Assembly (NCBI RefSeq): GCF_011806525.1
Contig: NZ_JAAVKI010000001.1
Location: 1 to 64,000, forward strand
DNA: 64,000 nucleotides
Direction of reading: 5' to 3'
Source: Thalassospira sp. HF15
GTDB lineage: Bacteria; Pseudomonadota; Alphaproteobacteria; Rhodospirillales; Thalassospiraceae
Below, piece after piece: positions 1-8,007 of this stretch; the first letter of the stretch is position 1; each line of letters opens with the position of its first letter. The position numbers were made by a program, and so were the translations under genes. Under the pieces are notes generated by a model that saw only the letters and a list, made by a program, of their open reading frames with translations, was not told the DNA's origin and did not search any database.

Positions 1-63
1 GAAACCAGCCTGCGCCGATGGTACTTTGTCTTAAGGCACGGGAGAGTAGGTCACCGCCGGGCC
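1..63 (+). rRNA. rrf: 5S ribosomal RNA, 3' part
   Basis: The first 63 bases match the 3' half of alphaproteobacterial 5S rRNA: the conserved GCGCCGATGGTACT block, then GGGAGAGTAGGTC and a CCGCCGGGCC end that would pair with the missing 5' end. The rest of the gene, and presumably an rRNA operon, lies to the left of the window. A rho-independent terminator follows about 50 bases later. Confidence 0.9.
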
Positions 64-110
64 TTCCAAATACAGCACATCATATTCCCTATCATCACAC
101 GACATTCAGA

Positions 111-142
111 AACCCTCGACCTTAACCGGTCGGGGGTTTTGT
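111..142 (+). terminator. Terminator of the rRNA operon
   Basis: An inverted repeat (AACCCTCGACC / GGTCGGGGGTT with a short TTAACC loop and one wobble) runs directly into TTTTGTCGTTT. Position and shape fit the rho-independent end of the rRNA transcript. Confidence 0.85.
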
Positions 143-166
143 CGTTTCTGGTCCAAGTGTCGCTGT

Positions 167-207
167 TCACGCAAGCGTGAGGAGACGTGCGAAATGTCTC
201 ACGTCTC
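167..207. repeat. Two adjacent perfect inverted repeats upstream of the bufferin gene
   Basis: TCACGC-AA-GCGTGA (167-180) is followed at once by GAGACGTG (182-189), a 10-base loop and CACGTCTC (200-207), then TTTGA. Both stems are perfect. They lie between the rRNA terminator and the bufA leader and could be RNA hairpins or an operator pair. Nothing in the sequence decides between these. Confidence 0.5.
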
Positions 208-260
208 TTTGACTGCGCGTGTGCGAATGGTGCAGTGACGAAAATACACATCGCCCTTAC

Positions 261-300
261 GGTTAAACCATCACATGGATGTGGTGTTCCGACTTTAACC
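261..300 (+). promoter_or_regulatory. Leader hairpin of the bufferin operon
   Basis: GGTTAAA (261-267) pairs perfectly with TTTAACC (294-300). Inside, CATCACAT and ATGTGGTG pair with one wobble around a two-base turn. The hairpin ends directly before the GAAGGG ribosome binding site at 301, so it could influence translation or stability of the precursor-peptide message. The structure is visible; its role is inferred. Confidence 0.5.
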
Positions 301-314
301 GAAGGGAAAAGACG

Positions 315-614
315 ATGAAAAAAGCTATGGTTCTGGGTGCAGCATTGAGTGCTGCTGTTTCGATGGCGGCCGTCAATCAGGCTGCTGCAGATGGTGCCAA
401 GGAAAAATGCTTTGGTGTGTCTCTGGCCGGTCAGAATGACTGCGCAGCAGGCCCGGGCACGACCTGTGCCGGTACGTCGACTGTTGATTATCAGGGCAAT
501 GCCTGGAAGCTGGTTCCGGCTGGTACCTGCGAAGATATGAGCTTCACAACGGCTGATGGCCGTGAAGTCATGGGCAGCCTTGAAGAGCTGGATCGCGATA
601 TCCCGCAGGGCTAA
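315..614 (+). CDS. bufA1: Bufferin-type precursor peptide (DUF2282, BufA1)
   Basis: A 99-residue exported peptide with an N-terminal signal sequence (MKKAM start, hydrophobic Ala-rich core, processing likely after residues 24-26). The mature part carries the family Cys pattern: C32, C43, C51 and C72, in the motifs [22 protein letters not shown] and GTCE. DUF2282 proteins encoded with a DUF692 enzyme are known as bufferins, copper-binding ribosomal peptides whose cysteines are modified by the enzyme. The ATG at 315 is chosen because GAAGGG lies just upstream and the signal peptide begins there; the longer in-frame form from 279 would spoil the signal. It heads a four-gene cluster with bufB, bufC and DoxX. 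Confidence 0.9.
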   Translation: MKKAMVLGAALSAAVSMAAVNQAAADGAKEKCFGVSLAGQNDCAAGPGTTCAGTSTVDYQGNAWKLVPAGTCEDMSFTTADGREVMGSLEELDRDIPQG

Positions 615-653
615 CACTCCCGACAAGTTCCAAAGCCTATCAAGCGTCCCAAC

Positions 654-721
654 GGGCGGTCAGCACCGATTTGCATGTCTGCAGATGTCTCCCCCTGTCC
701 CGATGTGCTGACCGTCCGCCC
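654..721 (+). promoter_or_regulatory. Intercistronic hairpin between precursor and enzyme genes
   Basis: CGGTCAGCAC (657-666) pairs perfectly with GTGCTGACCG (705-714), and flanking GGGCGG/CCGCCC (654-659, 716-721) can extend the stem. There is no T-run after it, so it is more likely an mRNA-stabilising or attenuating element than a full terminator. It would allow more precursor than enzyme to be made. Confidence 0.6.
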
Positions 722-749
722 GCGCTATGATTGATTGAGAGTTCCCGAT

Positions 750-1643
750 ATGAAAACGCTGACACAGCTTCCTGATCGCAAGCTTCCGGCTCGTGAGCTT
801 CCCAGGCGGGCGGGTGTCGGCTTCAAGGCCGAGCACGCGCAAGATATCTTTGGTTCAAAGCCAGCTGTGGACTGGTTTGAAATCCATCCGGAAAACTACA
901 TGGTTGCCGGTGGTCCGCGTCTTGCCATGCTTGAAGAGCTCTCTGCACAGTATCCAATCTCGATGCATGGGGTCGGATTGTCGCTTGGTGGTGGGGAACC
1001 TTTAAACAAAAACCATCTGGCCGACCTTAAACGGTTGGTTGACCGGTTTAATCCCGCCATGGTGTCAGAACATATTGCATGGTCAGCCCATGAGGGGCTT
1101 TATATGGCCGATCTGCTGCCAACGCCGATGACGCAAACCTCGCTGGTGCAGTTGGTCGATGCGATCAATACTGTGCAGGATTTCATCGGGCGGCGGATCC
1201 TGATTGAAAACCCGACTTCCTATGTATCGCTGCCGCAAAATTCGATCCCCGAACTTGAGTTTATCAGCGAAGCCGCGGAGCGCAGCGGCTGTGGTTTGTT
1301 GATCGATGTAAACAATGTTTACATATCGGCGCATAATCTGGGCTTTGAGGCCAATGCCTTTATTGATGCGGTTCCCGGCGATCTGGTCGGTGAAATTCAT
1401 CTGGCCGGGCATGAGCGCGATGCCAATCCCGACGACAACGTTCTGATCGATACCCATTCACGCCCCGTGGCCGATCCGGTCTGGGATTTGTTTGATCGTC
1501 TGATTGCTCGTATCGGGCGGCGTCCGACCCTGATTGAATGGGATAATGACGTGCCGGGCTGGGATGTGCTGGCCCATGAGGCCGCCCTTGCTGATCGCCA
1601 TCTAGGTAATGCCGTGGCTGAAAAGTTCGAGGCTGCGTCATGA
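750..1643 (+). CDS. bufB: DUF692 multinuclear iron oxidase (MNIO), bufferin-modifying enzyme BufB
   Basis: A 297-residue cytosolic protein of the DUF692 family, a TIM-barrel with several non-haem iron ions. The expected ligand motifs are present in order: SMHGVGLSLG (H73), SEHIAW (E107, H108), ENPTSYV (E153), LLIDVNNVYISA (D186, N188), IHLAGH (H217, H221), LIDTHSRPV (D234, H236) and LIEWDNDVP (E263). In characterised members the enzyme oxidises Cys residues of a partner peptide; here the obvious partner is the DUF2282 peptide upstream. The ATG at 750 has GAGAG eight bases before it and is preferred to an in-frame TTG at 735. It overlaps bufC by four bases (ATGA), so the two are translationally coupled. 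Confidence 0.9.
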   Translation: MKTLTQLPDRKLPARELPRRAGVGFKAEHAQDIFGSKPAVDWFEIHPENYMVAGGPRLAMLEELSAQYPISMHGVGLSLGGGEPLNKNHLADLKRLVDRFNPAMVSEHIAWSAHEGLYMADLLPTPMTQTSLVQLVDAINTVQDFIGRRILIENPTSYVSLPQNSIPELEFISEAAERSGCGLLIDVNNVYISAHNLGFEANAFIDAVPGDLVGEIHLAGHERDANPDDNVLIDTHSRPVADPVWDLFDRLIARIGRRPTLIEWDNDVPGWDVLAHEAALADRHLGNAVAEKFEAAS

Positions 1644-2434
1644 CGGAGCTTAAATCCTTTTATGACGGCTTTGCCGACGCACTGCGCGCACCGGAACCCG
1701 ATGCTGTGCCAAGCAGTGTCGCAGAAGGATATGCGCACCGCTTTGCGATTTACCGCAACAATGTTCATCGGGGTTTGTACGACGCGCTGGGTGCCGCTTA
1801 CCCGACCGTGCGCAAGCTGGTGGGCGACGGCTTTTTTGATCGCCTTGCGCAGGGCTTTGTTCAATCCGAAACCGCGCGTGCAGGATCGCTTGCCCTTTAT
1901 GGGGAAGGCTTTGCCGCGTTTCTGGCAGGTCATCCGATCCGCGAAAGCCTGCCGTATCTGGCCGACATCGCGCGGCTTGAGCGTGCCCGGCTTGAAGTCA
2001 GCACATCTGCCGATGCCAAGCCGCTTGTGGCTGGGGATCTGGAAGGTCTTGAAGACCAGCTTGAAAAGATGATTTTGCGAGCCCATCCGGCGTGTCAGGT
2101 GATTGCATCGGACTCCCCGATCTTTGCAATCTGGACGGCCCAGAACCCGGTGGAAGGCGCACAGAGCGGCAAAACCAGCATCGTGCAGCGCCCTGAAACC
2201 GTTCTGGTCACGCGGCCTTACATGCAGGTCGATATGCACCTTCTGACAGTCGGACAGACCGTGTTCTTTACCGCACTGACGCAAGACGGGCTCGATCTTG
2301 GCAGAGCCTGCACGGAAGCCCTTCAGGCTGATGCCAATTTTGATGTCATTGCGAGCTTTGCCGAATTTTTAACAATGGGCGCCTTCGATGCGCACTTTGA
2401 TATCCCGAGAGGAAACGGGCATGATGATGAGTAA
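1640..2434 (+). CDS. bufC: DUF2063 protein, bufferin partner BufC
   Basis: 264 residues. The N-terminal 100 or so match the DUF2063 domain: FYDGFADALRAP, then YRNNVHRGLYDALGAAYPTV and LGDGFF-like segments, ending in LPYLADIARLERA. Proteins of this type accompany DUF692 enzymes and are thought to present the precursor peptide to the enzyme, in the manner of a RiPP recognition subunit. The remaining residues form a less conserved second domain. The gene starts inside the last codon of bufB and its end overlaps the start of the DoxX gene, so all are co-translated. The role in peptide delivery is from family knowledge, not from this sequence. Confidence 0.82.
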   Translation: MTELKSFYDGFADALRAPEPDAVPSSVAEGYAHRFAIYRNNVHRGLYDALGAAYPTVRKLVGDGFFDRLAQGFVQSETARAGSLALYGEGFAAFLAGHPIRESLPYLADIARLERARLEVSTSADAKPLVAGDLEGLEDQLEKMILRAHPACQVIASDSPIFAIWTAQNPVEGAQSGKTSIVQRPETVLVTRPYMQVDMHLLTVGQTVFFTALTQDGLDLGRACTEALQADANFDVIASFAEFLTMGAFDAHFDIPRGNGHDDE

Positions 2435-2954
2435 CGTAGTGGGCGGTTTTGCCCGTCTTGAAATGAAGATGGACGCCCTTGGCGGGCGCGAATATGTCGC
2501 ACTTGGCAGTCGCGGGCTTTTTGTTCTTTTGCTGCTGCCCTATTACTTCAACAGCGCGCTGACCAAAATCGATGGCTTTGGCCTGAGTGCCGGGGCGTTT
2601 GCACAGATATTGCCGCCGGTTGCCGAACAGTATCTTTATGATACGTCAGCCATTCCGTTCTTCCCGTGGCATCTGATCGTCTGGGCCGGAACCATTGGCG
2701 AGTTCGTCTTGCCGATCCTGATTGTTGCCGGCTTGTTTACCCGTCTGGCGGCCCTTGGCATGATCGGCTTTGTCGTCGTGCAAACCGTGGTTGACGTGGC
2801 GTTTCATGGCGCTGCCCTTGGCATGCTTGGCAATGGCCTGCCCAACGAGCTGATTGATCAGCGCCTGCTTTGGGTGTCGGTTCTGGTTGCGATGATCTTT
2901 GCTGGTGGCGGCAAGCTGTCGCTGGATCGGCTTCTGTCGCACCGACAGGCCTGA
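2421..2954 (+). CDS. DoxX family membrane protein
   Basis: 177 residues with four predicted membrane segments (around GLFVLLLLPYYFNSA, HLIVWAGTIGEFVLPILIVAGL, ALGMIGFVVVQTVV and LLWVSVLVAMIFAGGG), the usual layout of DoxX/SURF4-type proteins. The LPI/GLFTRLAA segment is typical. The start is taken as the first of three tandem ATGs at 2421, with GAGAGGA seven bases upstream; it overlaps the end of bufC. DoxX genes are a frequent fourth member of bufferin loci. The exact role is unknown; an electron-transfer or membrane-redox function is often suggested for the family. Confidence 0.8.
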   Translation: MMMSNVVGGFARLEMKMDALGGREYVALGSRGLFVLLLLPYYFNSALTKIDGFGLSAGAFAQILPPVAEQYLYDTSAIPFFPWHLIVWAGTIGEFVLPILIVAGLFTRLAALGMIGFVVVQTVVDVAFHGAALGMLGNGLPNELIDQRLLWVSVLVAMIFAGGGKLSLDRLLSHRQA

Positions 2955-2960
2955 GGGTTG

Positions 2961-3563
2961 TTATATCGGTAGCAACATCGGCACCATTGATGCCACCAAC
3001 AGTGCGGCCATGATGATGTTAAAGATGCGGGTTCGGTTGCCTTGGCTGATGAACGATCGCATGGCCGCGCCAAACATCGCCCAACTTGAAATCGACGGGA
3101 TATTGACGAGCGCAAAGACCGCGATCATCGCCAAAAGCCCCGGGACCCCCGCAGACGGGACGGTGTAGGTAACTGTCACGATCAGGGCGACGGTCCATGC
3201 CTTTGGATTGAGGAGCTGCAACATCGCAGCCTGAACAAATCCGATGGGTTTTGCTGTTGCCTGATCATGGCCTTCAAGCGATCTGATTTGCGATATCTTG
3301 TAGGCAAGCCACAGGATATAGGCAAAGCAGATGATGCGCAGGATGTCCTGAGCCATCGGAAAGCGTTGCAAAATCTCGCCCAGTCCCAAGCCAACCACGA
3401 ACACCATCGAAAGAAAACCACTGCTGATGCCAAGGATCAGCGGGATGGTGCGGGCGATGCCAAAATTGGCACCGGATGCCAGCAGCAGGAAGTTACCTGG
3501 GCCGGGCGAAACTGACATGACAAAGGCAAAGCCGATCAGGGCTGTAAGGTTTTCCGGGCTCAT
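2961..3563 (-). CDS. LysE/RhtB family amino-acid exporter
   Basis: 200 residues, five to six hydrophobic segments, and the family signature near the N-terminus (FAVMSVSPGPGNFLLLASG-like: SPGPGN) with the later LLNPKAW motif. LysE/RhtB proteins export amino acids or small related molecules across the inner membrane. The ATG at 3563 (MSPEN) is preferred to a TTG two codons upstream. It is divergent from an AraC regulator at 3674, which probably controls it. The stop lies six bases from the DoxX stop on the other strand, with no terminator between the convergent genes. The substrate cannot be told from the sequence. Confidence 0.85.
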   Translation of the reverse strand: MSPENLTALIGFAFVMSVSPGPGNFLLLASGANFGIARTIPLILGISSGFLSMVFVVGLGLGEILQRFPMAQDILRIICFAYILWLAYKISQIRSLEGHDQATAKPIGFVQAAMLQLLNPKAWTVALIVTVTYTVPSAGVPGLLAMIAVFALVNIPSISSWAMFGAAMRSFISQGNRTRIFNIIMAALLVASMVPMLLPI

Positions 3564-3673
3564 GATCAATTCTATCCATCTGGTGACGCGATCTGGCGAT
3601 CATTGATCATTCCCGGGCGTGCGTCTTTGCGCTAAGCTGTCAATAAATTATCAGATCGTTCCAAATCGCTTTG

Positions 3674-4648
3674 ATGGATAAGATGCAGCAAGATGTGCTA
3701 AGCGACGTGTGTGCCGGGTTGCGGTTGCGCAGTGATCTTTATTTCACTGCAGAACTGGCCGATGAATTCAGTGTTGATATTCCGGCCGATGGTGCACGCA
3801 TCCGCTTTCATCTGGTTTTGGCCGGTGGTTGCAAGCTCCTGCTTTCCGAAGACGCACCGGCAATTGATCTTTGCGAAGGTGATCTTGTGCTGGTGCCAAA
3901 TGGCCGTGGGCACATCCTGTGTGATACACCGGAAACAAGCACGGTACCGCTCGCTGATGCGATGGCGGCCGGATTTGATCCGGTGGCCGGGATGTTGCGC
4001 AATCAAGTCGATGGTGGGTGCGATGTGCGTTTGTTGTGCGGGTTTTGCGCCTTTGACGATGACTATCGCCATCCGGGTTTTGGCCTGATGGATGATCACG
4101 TGATCCTGCGCGCAGATGACGCCCAAAGTGATTCCGGCGGGACCGCGCAATCATCCATCGTTGCGATGATCCAAACGCTTGCACAAACGGCCGAACCGGG
4201 TTGGCGCAGTGCCTTGGCACGCCTGATGGAGGTGCTTGTGATTTCGCTGATGGCGGCGCAACTGAAACGTTCCGACATGCCGCAAGGCTTCCTTGCCGGA
4301 TTGGCCGATGCCAAAATCGCGCGTGCGCTATCATGTATGCATGGTCAACCGGACCGTGACTGGACTGCTGAATTGCTGGCCAAACAGGCGGGTATGTCAC
4401 GCACCCGTTTTGTCTTGCGTTTTGGCGAGTGCGTCGGGATTGCACCGATGCAATATCTGCAAAACTGGCGTATGGGCCGGGCCAAGGCGCTTTTGCGCGA
4501 TACCAACCTATCGATGGATGAGATCGCCTTGCGGTGCGGCTATCAATCGATGCCGGCATTTTCCCGGCGCTTCAAGGCGCAATACGGGGAAGGGCCGGGC
4601 GCATTTCGGCGCGGATTGCGAAAGCCGCTGGCTGCCCAACAATACTGA
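3674..4648 (+). CDS. AraC family transcriptional regulator with cupin-type sensor domain
   Basis: 324 residues. The N-terminal 180 residues look like the cupin ligand domain found in a large AraC subgroup (segments such as FHLVLAGGCKLLL, LCEGDLVLVPNGRGHIL). The C-terminal 100 form two helix-turn-helix units: WTAELLAKQAGMSRTRFVLRF and SMDEIALRCGYQSMPAFSRRFK, the second being the canonical AraC signature. It is divergent from the lysE-type exporter across 110 bases holding GATCATT direct repeats and a TGATCA palindrome near 3600, a plausible binding site. Target and effector are inferred only from position. The ATG at 3674 is used rather than the TTG just before it. Confidence 0.85.
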   Translation: MDKMQQDVLSDVCAGLRLRSDLYFTAELADEFSVDIPADGARIRFHLVLAGGCKLLLSEDAPAIDLCEGDLVLVPNGRGHILCDTPETSTVPLADAMAAGFDPVAGMLRNQVDGGCDVRLLCGFCAFDDDYRHPGFGLMDDHVILRADDAQSDSGGTAQSSIVAMIQTLAQTAEPGWRSALARLMEVLVISLMAAQLKRSDMPQGFLAGLADAKIARALSCMHGQPDRDWTAELLAKQAGMSRTRFVLRFGECVGIAPMQYLQNWRMGRAKALLRDTNLSMDEIALRCGYQSMPAFSRRFKAQYGEGPGAFRRGLRKPLAAQQY

Positions 4649-4658
4649 CCTTTAAACC

Positions 4659-5384
4659 CTATTTTGCAGCGGCTTGGTCGTTTTGGGCGGACACATCGCG
4701 CAGGCTTGTGAGGTATTCCTGACTGATTTCGTGGACTGCCATGATATGGGCATAGAGTAAGTCTTCGGTCGCCTTGATGTCAGCGCGCAGGATGGCATCG
4801 ACAATGCCCTGATGTTCGGCATGCGATGCGGCAAGCCGTGACAGGCTCTGGAATTGCACCCGACGAAACGGGGCGACGCGCCGCCGCACCGAGAGGGTCA
4901 CATCGACCAGCACGTCATTATGCGTACCGCGATAAATCGCATTGTGAAACGACCGGTTGAGCGCTTCATATCCCCCGGAATTGCCAAGGCGCACAGTTTC
5001 GGACAGTTCATTGTGAATGCGTTCGAGGTTATAGCGCTCCCCGCTTGTCATGCGCTCGGCTGCCAGTCTGCCGCACATGCCTTCGAGCTCAGCCATGCTT
5101 TCAAACATCGCGGTCAGCCGTTCGGGGGTGGCGATCGAGACATAAACGCCTTTATTGGGGATTTTTTCCGCCAGTTCGGTCGCGGTCAGCATCTGAAGGG
5201 CTTCGCGAACCGGTGTGCGTGAAACCCCAAAACGTTTGGCCAGAAGCGGCTCTTCAAGACGTTTGCCCGGTGGCAGGGCACCGCTGACAATATCGTCTTC
5301 CAGCGCCTGACAAAGTTGCTGGGCAATGCCAACGGCATCACTGGTGTCATGTGGTATTGCAAACGACTGGCGATGCTCAATCAT
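4659..5384 (-). CDS. GntR family regulator with FCD ligand domain
   Basis: 241 residues. The N-terminal winged helix (LEEPLLAKRFGVSRTPVREALQML) is typical of GntR/FadR-like proteins, and the alpha-helical C-terminal domain contains FCD metal-binding type residues (RSFHNAIYRGTHN, SHAEHQGIVDAI). Proteins of this group usually repress catabolic genes and respond to organic acids. It is divergent from a gamma-glutamyltransferase-family gene 301 bases away, its likely target. It converges with the AraC gene at a distance of ten bases. The ATG at 5384 opens the only plausible full-length reading. Confidence 0.85.
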   Translation of the reverse strand: MIEHRQSFAIPHDTSDAVGIAQQLCQALEDDIVSGALPPGKRLEEPLLAKRFGVSRTPVREALQMLTATELAEKIPNKGVYVSIATPERLTAMFESMAELEGMCGRLAAERMTSGERYNLERIHNELSETVRLGNSGGYEALNRSFHNAIYRGTHNDVLVDVTLSVRRRVAPFRRVQFQSLSRLAASHAEHQGIVDAILRADIKATEDLLYAHIMAVHEISQEYLTSLRDVSAQNDQAAAK

Positions 5385-5685
5385 CTGTTCATCCGACCCT
5401 TCTTGCGAGGTTCTCTTGGTGTTTTCTAGGCGTTTCCTGGCGAGACATATACACCAGATGAGGCAAAATATCCAACAGTGGTGATTTATTTATCCGGGCA
5501 TATCGGTTTTGGACTGTTGAGCGTCTTTGTTGGGTAGCTTGACTTAGTAAGACGAGGCGTTGCCTTTGGTAGAAAGACGAAATGGTTTTCGGTTTGCTTT
5601 CTACAATGTGAAAAGTCTGCCGCGAAACGGCAAAACAGCGCTATGAAAGTTATGCAATCTGAAATGGCAGGGAGGCCAACGGACA
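5385..5685. promoter_or_regulatory. Divergent control region of gntR and the GGT-family gene
   Basis: No gene is visible here. GTAGAAAG (5569-5576) and CTTTCTAC (5597-5604) form a perfect eight-base inverted repeat with a 20-base gap, about 80 bases before the GGT start; it may be an operator or a leader hairpin. Near the gntR side is CATATACACCAG, the sort of sequence that could hold a GntR half-site, but no full palindrome is seen. Confidence 0.45.
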
Positions 5686-7275
5686 ATGCTACGTTCAAGA
5701 ACCGCAGTTGGGGGCATGGTCACCGCCCCGCATCATCTGGCATCTGAGGCCGGGCGTGACATCCTGCGCGAAGGCGGCAACGCGGTTGAGGCGATTATTG
5801 CTGCGGCTGCGACCATTGCGATTGTCTATCCGCACATGAACGCGATTGGCGGCGATGGTTTCTGGCTGATTTCCGAACCCGGTAAAGACCCGATTGCCAT
5901 TCGCGCTTGCGGCGGTGCGGCCGGGCTTGCGACACCAGACTTCTACCGCGAACAGGGCAAGGCCGCGATCCCGGCCCGTGGCCCGTTGGCGGCCCTGACG
6001 GTGGCAGGCGCAATTGGCGGCTGGATCAAGGCGGCAGAGGTGGCACACACGCTTGGTGGCAAGATACCCCACAGCCGCCTGATGGCCGATGCGGTCCATC
6101 ACGCCAAAACCGGCGTACCGGTCACCACCTCACAGGCGGCCCTGACCGCGACCAAAATGGCAGAACTCAAAGACTCTCCGGGCTATGTTGAAACCTATGC
6201 CGCCAATGGTATCCCTGCGATCGGCGACGTGCTCTCCCAACCGGCCCTTGGCGCCACGCTTGAACATCTTGGTCGTGCCGGATTTGATGATTTTTATCGC
6301 GGCGATACCGCGCAGACCAATGCGCGCGGGCTTGAGGCGGCCGGAAGCCCGCTTCGCCTGTCGGATTTTGAAGCCTATCACGCCAAAACCATGACACCGC
6401 TGTCGGTCAAACTTTCAAGCGGGACAGTGTTTAACATGGTGCCGCCGACCCAAGGTGTCGCGTCGCTGATGATCCTTGGTCTGTATGACCGTTTGGGGCT
6501 GGGGGCGGCAAAGCCTGACGGCTTTGATCATATCCATGGCTTGGTCGAGGCGACCAAACGCGCGTTTCTGAAACGTGATGCCCATATCGGGGACCCGGAC
6601 CGCATGCGCATTGATCCAATGGCGTTGCTGTCTGATGAGATGCTCGATGCCGAGGCCGCCAAAATCGATATGAAAACCGCTTTGCCGTGGCCGCATGTGG
6701 CAAAGCCCGGCGATACCATCTGGATGGGTGCGGTCGATGCCAATGGCGTTGCGGTCAGTTATATCCAAAGCATCTTTTGGGAATTCGGTTCCGGCGTCGT
6801 GGTCCCGGAAACCGGTGTGCTGTGGCAAAATCGCGGCTCAAGCTTTACGCTCCATGATGGCCCCAATCAGTTGGGACCGGGCCGCTTGCCGTTCCACACC
6901 CTCAACCCGGCCTTGGCAAAGCTGAATGACGGATCGGTGCTGACATATGGCACCATGGGCGGCGAGGGACAGCCACAAACCCAGTCTGCCATCTTCACCC
7001 GCCATGTCCTTTCTGGGCAGGACCTGCAAGAAGCGGTGAGCGCTCCGCGCTGGTTGCTGGGCAAAACCTGGGGTGATGACACCACAACCCTTAAACTCGA
7101 AAACCGTTTTGACCCTGCCCTGATCGAACAACTGAAATCAGCCGGTCACACCGTCGAACGCGTCGGCCCCTATGAAGACATGATGGGCCATGCGGGCGGC
7201 ATCCGCTTGCGCAAGGATGGCGTCATGGAAGGCGCCTCTGATCCACGGGCGGATGGTTCTGTTGCGGCGCTGTAA
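5686..7275 (+). CDS. Gamma-glutamyltransferase family enzyme, cytoplasmic type
   Basis: 529 residues of the Ntn-hydrolase GGT family. The large-subunit start (GGMVTAPHHLASEAGRDIL, GGNAVEA) and IGGDGF motif are clear. The autocleavage/catalytic threonine aligns with Thr344 in GDTIWMGAVDANG, which stands where classical enzymes have TTHFSVVD; the second threonine and the His are replaced. The late segment LTYGTMGGEGQPQTQ replaces the usual GSPGG. There is no signal peptide, unlike periplasmic glutathione-degrading GGTs, so a cytoplasmic hydrolase of a gamma-glutamyl or other amide is likely. RBS GGAGG at 5671. The divergent GntR/FCD regulator points to a catabolic, substrate-induced role. Substrate unknown. 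Confidence 0.85.
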   Translation: MLRSRTAVGGMVTAPHHLASEAGRDILREGGNAVEAIIAAAATIAIVYPHMNAIGGDGFWLISEPGKDPIAIRACGGAAGLATPDFYREQGKAAIPARGPLAALTVAGAIGGWIKAAEVAHTLGGKIPHSRLMADAVHHAKTGVPVTTSQAALTATKMAELKDSPGYVETYAANGIPAIGDVLSQPALGATLEHLGRAGFDDFYRGDTAQTNARGLEAAGSPLRLSDFEAYHAKTMTPLSVKLSSGTVFNMVPPTQGVASLMILGLYDRLGLGAAKPDGFDHIHGLVEATKRAFLKRDAHIGDPDRMRIDPMALLSDEMLDAEAAKIDMKTALPWPHVAKPGDTIWMGAVDANGVAVSYIQSIFWEFGSGVVVPETGVLWQNRGSSFTLHDGPNQLGPGRLPFHTLNPALAKLNDGSVLTYGTMGGEGQPQTQSAIFTRHVLSGQDLQEAVSAPRWLLGKTWGDDTTTLKLENRFDPALIEQLKSAGHTVERVGPYEDMMGHAGGIRLRKDGVMEGASDPRADGSVAAL

Positions 7276-7431
7276 AATCTACTGAAGTCATTATTTTCAA
7301 AGCGCTGCAAGTGCGCCTGTTCAAAAGCTGAATGAGCTAAATAGTTGCTTTGTAAATTGGTTTTGCTACCTTTGTTTTTGTGGCTCTGTGCCTCGTAAGC
7401 AACAGAGCAGTTTGGCAAAGGAAGTGATGCC

Positions 7432-8007
7432 TTGAGTGTTGCAGTTATAGTTCTGGTTGTTGTCTTTGTATTCCTCTTGGTTCTGCTTGGTTACGGGGTC
7501 AGTTTGTATAACCGACTGGTATCCCTGCGGCAGGCCGTTCAGGAAGGCTGGAGCGGTATCGACGTTCAACTGAAACGTCGTAGCAATCTGGTGCCGAACT
7601 TAGTAGAGACAGTCAAAGGTTACGCCGCACACGAGAAAGAGTTGTTCGAGGAAGTGGCAGAACTTCGTGCCAAAACATCGGCAGCCGGGTCCGAAAACGC
7701 GCAACAGCGACAGGAACTTGAAGGGCAGCTATCGACCGCATTGATGCGTATTTTTGCGGTTTCCGAGGCCTATCCGGAACTGCGGGCCGATGAGACGTTT
7801 ATTGAATTGCAGAGCGCGCTTTCGGAGCTGGAAAACAAGATCCAAATGGCGCGGCGTTATTATAACGGCACTGTGCGCGAGATGAATGTCGCGGTGCAAT
7901 CCTTTCCCAGCAATTTTGTCGCAGGCAGTTTCGGCTTTGTCGAGAGCAGTTATTACGAGGTCGAGCATGCGATTGAACGCCAGAAGCCCAGCGTGAAGTT
8001 CGATTAA
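7432..8007 (+). CDS. lemA: LemA family protein
   Basis: 191 residues: an N-terminal membrane helix (VAVIVLVVVFVFLLVLLGYG) followed by the LemA coiled-coil domain with the hallmark YNRLVSLRQAVQEGWSGIDVQLKRR and LVPNLVETVKGYAAHE, and near the end the YYNGTVREMN and FPSNFVAG motifs. The start is a TTG at 7432; the only nearby ATG (7427) is out of frame, and AAAGGAAG lies nine bases before the TTG. The stop codon shares its last base with the ATG of the DUF2207 gene. LemA and DUF2207 proteins are regularly paired; their joint function is not established. Confidence 0.92.
   Translation: MSVAVIVLVVVFVFLLVLLGYGVSLYNRLVSLRQAVQEGWSGIDVQLKRRSNLVPNLVETVKGYAAHEKELFEEVAELRAKTSAAGSENAQQRQELEGQLSTALMRIFAVSEAYPELRADETFIELQSALSELENKIQMARRYYNGTVREMNVAVQSFPSNFVAGSFGFVESSYYEVEHAIERQKPSVKFD

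Noticed and set aside
1397-2284. Long open frame of 295 codons on the minus strand across the bufB-bufC genes
   Set aside because: It is antisense to two genes with clear family motifs, has no recognisable domain, and shows the Arg/His/Gln-rich composition of a shadow frame.
3768-4559. 263-codon minus-strand frame inside the AraC gene
   Set aside because: Antisense shadow, rich in Arg, Pro and His, with no family likeness; the plus strand has a full AraC protein.
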